A stretch of DNA of 64,000 nt from Sipunculus nudus (lineage: Eukaryota; Annelida; Sipuncula; Golfingiida; Sipunculidae). The position numbers and the translations under genes were made by a program. Under the pieces are notes generated by a model. It saw only the letters and a list, made by a program, of their open reading frames with translations. It searched no databases and was not told where the DNA came from. The first letter of the stretch is position 1, and the number at the start of each line of letters is the position of its first letter. Below, one piece after another: positions 55,400-64,000 of this stretch. The stretch is from positions 78,964,643 through 79,028,642 of the forward strand of contig CM049307.1 in the NCBI GenBank assembly GCA_026874595.1, read 5' to 3'.

Positions 55400-56833
55400 G
55401 GATATTGTTCATGTAAGGGGGGGGGGGGGGGGGCTGGGGAGTCACAACACAACCTCCATACTGCATGATGACTGTTTTTTTTAAAACGCATCTTAGTTAG
55501 GGCGGACGAACCCAGGTGCAACACCATAAATACAGGTGAAACAAAAAGGTGGTTGGCACCTGTATAAGACAAAAACACAATAAAGACATTGGTTACAATT
55601 AGTTACAGATAAAGGTCTATAGGTAAATACCATACAATGTTGATTAAGCTATCCTGTATTTGCTTAAGTGAAGTGACAATAACCATACAACCTTATAAAG
55701 CTACTAAATTAAATGTATATACTCATAGGATAATTATAAAGGGTAAACATACATCAAAACACAGTTCAGTTCTCAATAGTATGTTAAGTGCAATGTTCAG
55801 TTCAAATACACATAGGTTCATTACACTTAGTATGTCAGCAATACCATTAACACACCATGTCTACAATAATCATGGTTTATTAACTATGAGCATAATGCAT
55901 ACCATCCCTCCATGGGAACCTCATAGGACATAACTGCCTGGCAAATGTATGCTGCCGACTGACCATATGTTGACCAGACACCTACAGCCGTAACCCCATA
56001 TTCATGTGTGAATGTTAGTGAAACATGTAGCTATCATTTCAGAGACATATTAAAATAAAGTAAGATCAGCACTTCTGTCTCCTGATAACAACATCATATA
56101 ACATGTACATACATCAGTTGTAGTTAACACACTAGAATATTCCTTTAGGTCCATACAATCAATAGAAAGTTACAACTGGTGTTTATGCCTCCAAACTATT
56201 ATTTATTAATAAAGGACATGAAATGTCACCAAAGACTCTTACTATTTAAATACAGATATCCACAAAACTAGCTGGCAAAACAAGGATTTACATATCTATA
56301 ACATAACTGCTGTCCACGTCATAGACTAAAGTGTATCATTCAAAACTCTCACTAGTGTCGGCCTACTGGCTCTGTAGTCCAACCTCAGATCAGTCAAGGT
56401 CACGGCCGTACTCTACAGCTTGATACACTACAAACCAACAGAGTCGCAAAATCCTAATAAACTGACAAATTTACATCGACAAATAAAAGCAGCATGAAAT
56501 AACCTTTGCAGAACTCTATAACTGCGTTCATGAGTACTTTCACAAGCAGTTTACGTATAACAGGCATAAACAGTACTATATAATCAAAAGTCTGAGATGA
56601 AATTACTCTTTATTTACCCTCATCTGCCCTCAAAAACTGATATAATATCATAAAAAACCGCCATTAGTAGGTTAAACATGGGCCTATATTTGTGAGATTT
56701 AGCGACGCTAGCTTTACCTTCAAACATGGACAAAACAATACATGACAGCAAACTAGACCCTTATCAAACGTTTACGACAAAAGTCGGTCTTCGTTTAGCA
56801 TAGTTGACATGCAGTTACAATTCTTAGTAACTC
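55400..56833. other. no gene seen; probable intron of a minus-strand gene
   Basis: Lies between the first exon at 56836 and possible exons below 55400 (a GTAAGT donor on the minus strand at about 55396). No recognised coding sequence. G-run at 55418-55433. Confidence 0.4.
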
Positions 56834-56910
56834 ACCAATTTCAGAAATAATCACTCGGGCGAAAACTGCGCACCAAAATCATGGCGAAACGTTTCCGGAA
56901 AAACACCTAA
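56834..56910 (-). other. candidate first exon (5' UTR) with GTGAGT donor
   Basis: Minus strand: after the NRF-1-type site, sequence with CpGs (gcgcagttttcgcccgag) runs to a consensus donor GTGAGT at 56835-56830. The ATG at about 56882 meets a stop after 13 codons, so the exon is probably non-coding. The downstream gene is unidentified; the THAP/DDE_4 remnant at 54.3-55.2 kb is on the same strand. Confidence 0.4.
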
Positions 56911-56922
56911 TGCGCATGCGCA
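56911..56922. promoter_or_regulatory. NRF-1-type palindrome TGCGCATGCGCA
   Basis: A perfect 12-bp palindrome matching the NRF-1 consensus, in a locally CpG-rich stretch (56840-56990). Typical of housekeeping-type animal promoters. Confidence 0.5.
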
Positions 56923-56999
56923 AACTAAAGTTTAACTTCAGCTGACTGCGTCTCTCGGCAAACCCCGGCCGAAGGCGACATCTGCTGACAAGACTATTA

Positions 57000-59331
57000 A
57001 CTATACTGACTATATAAGAAAGTTAATATCTTGGTCACATTCACTTAGTTTTACCCCTCCACATGTAAAATAGAGATTATTTATCATCATCATTCCTTCT
57101 TATAAATATTTTATTTTTATTTATAATATGTACTATTCTACTCATTACCCAACTTACATGATTACTTCTCAATCGAAAGTATCAAAGACGACGTCAGGAC
57201 AGGGCACATATATATGGACAGTAGATCCACAGGGCCACTCTGCAGACACCTCTGCAATATTTTGTTTTTCACATATATACCCAGCATCGCACATGTCCTG
57301 TCCCTCACACGTCTGAGGGATACAGTCAAGTACCCTCTCTGTGCCTGAGGCAGTACTTGAACATATTGCGGATGAAAGAACCCATAACTGAAGAACCGAT
57401 TAATCAAGATGAAACGCCCCCTCGGGTTTAAAACACATTTGTATACACTCGCCATGTGCACGTGCCCACTGTTTACCGTGAGACGTCACAACATGCATAC
57501 ATAATTACCCCTCTACAAACACGGCCACCCACCACAAACGAAAGGAATGTCGGGTAAAGTGCAGTATAGGTGACCTGCCTTATTTTAATGTGAATCTTAT
57601 AAAATAAAATGTTTTGATGAAATAATCAAATTTTAGTAAGTTGGGTATGGGAGCAAGAAAATAAGGACAGTCCATTAGTAATGAAGACAGTAATGAAACC
57701 CTTGTTGCCAAAACAAATTAGGCCGCATTTGACTTCCCAAAAATTATCGTGAAAAAGAGATGGACAGGGGTATTGGAACGGGATATAATCAACAAATAAA
57801 AAATATACACTCTTTCCATTAGAAAGAGCATTAAAAATATAACAAATATTAGCTATATATGATGTAAACAGTTAACTAGGATAAAATTAGTTAAGACCCC
57901 AAAGACAGGATGAAATAGCTGTAATAGTAGTCTGTAAAATTAAAAGAAACGCTCATTGATGAGCGTATTCTAACTTAAAGATCCGGGCATGATGATATAA
58001 TGAAGTATGCATGTGTGTCAAGGTTTACATCCTAAGATCCCCTGATCTTAAGCACCTTGCCCCAGGTTCTTTTAATAATAAGAAAACGTTCGCACATACA
58101 AATTAATATCTACTGAAAGATGTACAATAACTTTAATGAATATAAGTGCATAAAAGTGCAATATGACATCAAGGGATATATCAAGTATTAGCACCTCACT
58201 GAGCTGGCAAGTACAGCACAGCTTAGACACTATACTTTATAAAATAAACACAAGTTGAATAATATCAATCCTTAGAAATCCGGGTAACAACAGTTTGTCA
58301 CAAGAAGTAGATAGGGAGTCCGGTGAAACTTCTCAAGGAAGCAACCCATCAGTGGAGGTATACCAAATACCATAAGGCTGCTTCTGAAAAATAACGTAGG
58401 ACCATTTCAGCTCAAAGAAAAAAAGATAACTCCAACATTTAGGGGAAACAGAGCCAGTATTTCGATAGAGATAAAGGTATTAGAGAATGGTCATTACATT
58501 GGGTCCCAAATGGAATAATGTGTCTCCTCCTACATATCTTAGGATTTCTATTTCAAGTATAACAGTATTTCAGCAGATAATAATGATAGTACTGTTTCAT
58601 ATATGTATATAAAGGAGCTACCATAAAGTCAGTTCTGCTTCCGGGTACCATGAATAACTGTACAATGGCTCACCTTTCATGTAAGAAGTATCATAGAGTC
58701 ACAGTCTGAAGTCCACCATTCTCGGTACTTCTAGGTGGTTTTCGTGCCCTGCCGGTACCCTTCGGTCTCCACAAAACCTCTACCCACTGGAAACAGTCTT
58801 TTAATGCAAGATATCAGCATTCTGAGTGAGGCACAGTTCATACCATGGTTTGGTGTGCATTTAAAAGTCTTAAGTTGACCATACCAGAAAAAATAAAAAA
58901 AAAAAACACAGCTCTTGGTCTTGATTCAGTGTAGCATGTTGTGTCGCCCTCAGGCCTCTTAAAGTTCAAGTAGAGAGAGGTTCATGTTTCCTCTAGCAGA
59001 GCTGCTGGCCAACTGCCCTATTCTTGTTTAAAAGAGCCTTGACAACAATTCTTAGCACACTTGAGCAGAACCAGTGAAATTATGGCCGCCCTATTCTTGT
59101 TTCAGGGGTATTGTTATAGGCCTTGGACGCAAGGACTACCTAGGGGTTTTGTAACACCTCACTAGACACAGGTCATTGTTACCAGTGTGGTCATAGTGGG
59201 TACAAAACAACTACATGGGACCCAAAACAACTGGTTGTGTCTCCCACTGTACATTGCCACACATAAAATAAATGGATGACTATTATATATACACACAAAA
59301 TCATATCTTAGGGGATCTGTGTGACATCACT
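57000..59331 (-). repeat. no gene; upper part is probably the 3' LTR of gypsy copy 2
   Basis: On the minus strand the sequence just after a polypurine tract begins TGATGTCACACAG at 59331, as an LTR would. The other LTR boundary is not resolved. The remainder contains no frame with domain character. Confidence 0.4.
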
Positions 59332-59340
59332 CCCCCCTAC
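59332..59340 (-). other. polypurine tract AGGGGGGAG of gypsy copy 2
   Basis: A purine run immediately before a TG-starting block, the expected plus-strand primer for retrotransposon replication. Confidence 0.5.
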
Positions 59341-59586
59341 AAAGGAAAATGCGGGCATTTTCATTTTGGATCTGTTTATCCCCAGAATGGGAGTTGGTGC
59401 GATCAAAAACTCTTGTTCAAACAAAAAACAAAATAAATGTTCAAACAGTCTTATATGTAACCCATAACAAAAGGAGCGTAGTGGTATACTGGTGCACTCT
59501 CCTGATTTTATACAGTGATCTCCCATGCAACAAAAACAACTTGGCTATGGAATAAAAAATGCTCGGCTTATCTTACCAGCTGCAAC

Positions 59587-60215
59587 TTAAATCATGTGGA
59601 CTCTGCTTAAAAAGTCGGGTCCATGATTTTCTTTACCCGGTATAGCTTCTACCCTGAATTTGTATTCCTGGAGCATCATAGCCCAACGCATGATGCGCTT
59701 GTTGATACACTTGGATTGATTGATGTAGGTTAATGGTTTATGATCTGTTTGAATACAGAACTCCTTCCCAAACAGATACACATCAAACCTGGCTATTGCC
59801 CATATGATAGACAAAGCTTCTCTGTCTATTACAGAGTAGTTGCGTTCTCGTTATGTCAATTTCCGGCTTGCATACGCAATCGGACACATGATGCCATCGG
59901 ATTCCTGCTACAGGATGCTTCCAATACCTTTGTCTGAGGCATCGGTTCGTAGGAAAAAAGGTTTTGACATGTCTGGAAGCTATAAAATAGGTGGTTTTAC
60001 TAGCATGGATTTCAATGTGCGGAATGATCGTTCCTGGGCCCCACCCCTTGTGACCTTATTGCTTTGACCTTTTCGGGTCAGGTCGGTTAAAGGAACCGCG
60101 ATTTCCCCATAATGAGGAATGAATTTCCTGTAGTATCCAGTGAGACCTAGAAAGGCTCTCACTTCTTTCTTGGTGGTAGGTCGCTCACTTTTGCTCACTT
60201 TGTCTAATAGTGTGT
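59587..60215 (-). pseudogene. Ty3/gypsy pol remnant: RT C-terminus and RNase H
   Basis: Minus strand. 60198-59980 encodes VRAFLGLTGYYRKFIPHYGE (RT thumb/connection). Then, through at least two stops and a frame disturbance, PIAYASRKL and a clean frame 59814-59587: YLFGKEFCIQTDHKPLTYIN, RWAMMLQEYKFRVE and PGKENHGPDFLSRV (end of RNase H). The first RT half is missing, cut by the AGCTCAG element at 60250. Integrase is also missing: only about 250 bp separate RNase H from the polypurine tract. It belongs to a lineage distinct from the 1-2600 copy, judging by sequence differences in the RNase H motifs. Confidence 0.8.
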
Positions 60216-60249
60216 CATCAGTAGCAAGCTGACCTATCGTATAATTGTT

Positions 60250-60769
60250 TAAATTATTCTTGGGGGTACTTCTGAGCCCTATAGCTCAGAGGATATGGAA
60301 AACACAGACCTAATTTCAGATTTCCATTTAGATTTTTATGGACCTCCCTGGATGTCAAGTTAGAAGTTTCTAGGTCTAATGGTTACGATGTGTGCCCTGT
60401 TAACACATGACCATAACCTTACAAATCTAAAAAAATGCGTAAAAATTCGAAAAAAAGTACAGGTGGCGCCACCAGTTTGCATGAACTGGTAAAACAATCC
60501 ATGAAAAATATGCATGCAAATAATCATGGTGATCAATGCATTAGTTGTTCAGATACTTGAGATACGGAGCCCCATAGCTCGAATGATATGGGTAACAGAG
60601 ACCTACCTTCAGGTTTCCAAAGAGATTTTTTATGGACCTCCCAGGATGCTAAGTTATAAGATTCCAGGTCTAGCGGTTACGATTTGTGCTCTGTTAACGG
60701 ACGGCCGGACGGACGACGGACAAAGAGTGATCGCTATAGCTCAGATGATTTTAGTCAGCTGAGCTAAAA
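60250..60769 (-). mobile_element. AGCTCAG element, right end plus about 1.5 monomers
   Basis: Begins mid-monomer (ttcttgggggtacttctgag), carries GGTGGCGCCACC (about 60463-60474), and ends with acggacgacggacaaagagt and the terminal hairpin agctcagatgattttagtca. Confidence 0.8.
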
Positions 60770-63700
60770 TGGCTTTGGTGGTAACTATCGGCTGTACGAA
60801 GCTTGACAATTAATCAGAAACTGCAGTTACCACGCTAACTGCAGGAGAAGGGGGCATCAACAGAAATGAAATACCTAAGGACCTTAAGTTATTTAGTCTA
60901 CTTTTCTCGAGCGAGCCTCTCAGCAATCAAACTGAGACACAGAATAGGATATGAAAATTTTGATTTTTAACTTCCAGGTTCAACGAACGAAAAGGGTGAC
61001 GCAGTATGAATGGTGACCTGCTACCAAAGGCCGAATCCTAGATCGTCAGTAATGACCAAAATGTTTACCCGCTATGGCGTTGAAACAGGTCAGCTTGAAT
61101 TCGGTTGGGCTTGTCCGGGAGGGGTTTCGATGAGCCTGACTGATATGGGCCCCAGTTCACTGGCGAAGATTTTGATATATCGCACTTAGAAAGATCGTAT
61201 TATAATATCATATGTCTCAGGATTTATGGGAGAAAATTGAGAATGACCCCCCCCCCTTAGGGCACACTTTACATCATTCGAAACACTTCGAAACTCGAGG
61301 CATGACCGCAGAATAGATGTATCAGAATGAAAAAGTGCCATCATCGTTGGATATAATACATAGATTTTTAATAAAAATAATTAAGATAAAGATCGAATTA
61401 TCAGTCCAATGCTTCTGTGGACTTACTCAGCAGGACCTTCTGCAGGTGATCATATTTACGCCTGTAGGGGGGGGGGTTGGTATGGTGGTTTAATTCCCCC
61501 ACATCTCGCAGCACACTATTTACCTGTTATATTGGTTGAGAAATGTTTATTTGCTAGCAAAACCTATTATAATGTAAATTGCTCGAATAGAGAACTAACG
61601 GTAAACTGTGACTAAGGTCAACCCATCCGTTTCCCGGATGGGTATGTTATATTACTTAGTGCCACACGTTTACAAATTTGGTCTGCTTGCCAGGCTTAGC
61701 CAGTCTACAGGTGTGTTAGGATAAAACTATAAGATATAACTTGAGTTTCGGGATCGTGAAAGTCCTTAACATGGGCCTCACGAATACCAGTTCCCCAAAA
61801 TTGCACCCCTGGGTGCCATTAAGTGTCAGATTGGCCTGAACTGTATTACCATAAATAATCTTAAGCTTATAGGGCTATTTTTTTTAAATCGCAGAATTAT
61901 CATAAAAAATATTGAGAAAAAATTTTGAAATATTTGCCCGGCAGTTCTTTGGGATTTTACAGGAGTCTGAAATTTGAAATCCCTGAACCCCTCATGTATG
62001 TCTGTAGTCTGTTAAATATCCATAAAAGAAACATAATACTGGATATTAGGCAGGTTTGTCAGTGAATACAACTGTACCTATAGTCTAATAGGTGTAGATA
62101 AGACACTACTTATACATTATGAACTAGCACAAGGTATGTGGTCATCAGCCTAGAAAATTGTAAAAAATCTAATTTCTAAGCTGTTCAATTCATAATTTAC
62201 CCCACAGCTTTTAGAATATTGGTTTCAATGCTCTAACGGTGACGTTTTGTACCCAGTAAACAGCCATTTAGGCAGCTATAATATCCGACGACCAGACTAC
62301 CGGACAACTGGACCAGACGACGGACAAAGGCCCCGCGCTATACCTCAGATGACCTTCAGCCGGCAGAGCAAAAGTCAAGCAAGGCGATAGCGCAAACGTC
62401 CTTCCTTCCCACAGTTCTTGTAAGCTATCCGAATCTCACAGTGGATAAATTAATTCTTATCAACTCATACCAGCAAACAACCTTACCCTTCAAAAAGTCA
62501 ATATAAAGTTCTAGATTTTTTTTTTGGAAAAATGAAATTTCTTTTCACTTGGCCAGAATCTATCTTCTTATTCCTACCCGTGACTAGTTCAGTGTAACGT
62601 GCATAAAGTATAAACTGAGTACTCAGCTTGAAGTCTTCATATTAAACCGCTTTATGATGAATATCACGTGATCAGGTTACATTAAGTTTAAGTTTGATGA
62701 CTCTTAAAAAGAAAGATAATCGAGCATTATTTTATTATTGCTTGTTCCTGCCCTAGGTATTACTTTTTTTCTCAAAATAAGAAGCGTCCGTCGCTACTTT
62801 GATAGCATTTACGTTTCCATTGGTAATATGGTGGATTCTTGCACATTTAAAGACAAAGTAATTGTCGCCTGTGACTTCCATGCGTTTCAGATTGAATTAA
62901 ATACGACCTAAATGTGCATACTTCATCGCGTGTGATCGAAAATGCCAAAACATGAAAACATGAAAAGTATTACAGGCTATGATGAAAGCCACAAAATAGC
63001 AATGTATTCGAATAATCGGAATAACAGCAGAAGTAACAGGAGTGATTTTGTGAAGAGCTCCCTTATTCTTTAATTAACCTTTCCCCAGAAAGGTGACTTG
63101 GAATCTTCGGTATAACAGACAATATTCATCTTAACCCGAACATCAAAACTTTTTTTTTTCAATTCTATCAGTTTATCTTGGATAATGTATACTCATGCAA
63201 TATAAATCACTTTAAATTTATAAATTAACTAGAAAATGTCCAGGGGACTGTATTCCCCGCAAAACGGGAATGTGAGAAATGTATACACAAACCATCACCC
63301 ACACATACCCTCACAGTCACGGAACAGACCGGAAACACTTTGTGCAGGCTTAATCAGATAACCTTATCTACTGCCAATACGGAAAGTGTTGCATAGGATG
63401 TAGCTGCTATTATATTTAGAGCTAGAACCACCCAGTAAAACCTGTTGGGGTATAGTGTCGCTTGTGAAATACAAAAAAGTTTTTTTTTAAATAATTCATA
63501 AGAAAAACACCGCAAACAGGGATAATACGCCAATTGTGTATCTGGCGACCTCTGACCTCATTAAATATGCGTGAATTTTGATGAGAATAAAATTCAGGTG
63601 AGAAACTCGTTTGTTAAATATGTTTATTGAGTTTCATGAAAACCCATCGTATTCCTCGTAAGTTATAGCGGCGACTCCACAAAGTAGCCTTGTGACCTCT

Positions 63701-64000
63701 GACCTTATAAAATAAGCGGGGATTTTGCTTATAATCGACCTTTGGTGAGATAATTTATTGGTAAGAATTCATGATGATTTCGTGAAAATAAATTCTAAAG
63801 CCCTGGTCAGTTACGACACTAAAAGTTAACAGACGGAGACGGACAAACATTTTGATGAAATTCAATAAAAAATTAAAAAAAAAAATCATACAAGTGTGAC
63901 CTAATCCTAACAAGATCCAAAAGATGCACCTACAATCAGGTGTATATCTGAGTAAAACTTTCCGATATATCGCGTTGCAAACGTAATGTTAAAATTTGCA
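60770..64000. other. no gene seen; unique-looking sequence
   Basis: Contains a perfect 9-bp hairpin (61621-61643, ACCCATCCG/CGGATGGGT), a degenerate AGCTCAG right end (about 62310-62372: cgacggacaaaggccccgcg, cctcagatgaccttcagccg) and short homopolymers. No frame shows domain character or paired splice sites. Confidence 0.5.

Overview
This is eukaryotic, intron-bearing, AT-rich DNA. It is dense with transposable elements, (TA)n microsatellites and long G/C homopolymer runs. Coding pieces are split by GT-AG introns, and the repeat families (AGCTCAG-ended tandem-repeat elements, Ty3/gypsy, Harbinger, Kolobok-like, Penelope-like tails) suggest an invertebrate, most likely a bivalve mollusc. The organism call is inference; no ribosomal, mitochondrial or marker gene is present. 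I see no prokaryotic genes, CRISPR array or RNA gene.

Layout. 1-3486: minus-strand Ty3/gypsy retrotransposon running off the left edge. Its pol frame (reverse transcriptase plus RNase H) is open, its gag is broken, and a candidate 5' LTR follows. 3487-5545: no gene seen. 5546-7812 and 23986-26390: the two arms of a large inverted duplication (about 2.3 kb each) around 16 kb of nested insertions. 9238-10551: an inverted-repeat element with CAGGGGCG ends. 10901-20662: the centrepiece, a 9.76-kb DNA transposon with TTAA target duplication, 13-bp terminal inverted repeats and two convergent multi-exon genes. 20673-22557 and 26389-28285: near-identical 1.9-kb direct repeats, each with an NRF-1-type site, a short first coding exon and a splice donor. 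28509-29516: a Harbinger derivative with TAA duplication. 31010-36246: a tandem array of about 340-bp monomers ending in an AGCTCAG hairpin. 36657-37286: two exons of a DUF6589-like protein. 42149-50371: scattered minus-strand exons of a possible host gene with a DUF4806-like part, its introns filled by AGCTCAG elements. 53110-55226: transposon-derived gene remnants (integrase-type N-terminal region; THAP/DDE_4 pseudogene). 56834-56922: a likely promoter with first exon, minus strand. 57000-60215: a second, internally deleted gypsy copy. The rest to 64000 is non-genic as far as I can see.

How the genes work together. In the 10901-20662 element the plus-strand gene (9 exons, 723 codons, no stop or frame break) joins a THAP zinc finger to a DDE-type catalytic core, matching the Kolobok superfamily, which duplicates TTAA. 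The minus-strand gene enters from the opposite end and encodes a small protein with the cysteine-rich 'ballast'-type fold signature of the P2X7 receptor C-terminus. Both genes begin just inside opposite ends of the element behind the same exact 22-bp sequence centred on a CRE palindrome (TGACGTCA), so they look co-regulated. This is the most interesting system in the window.
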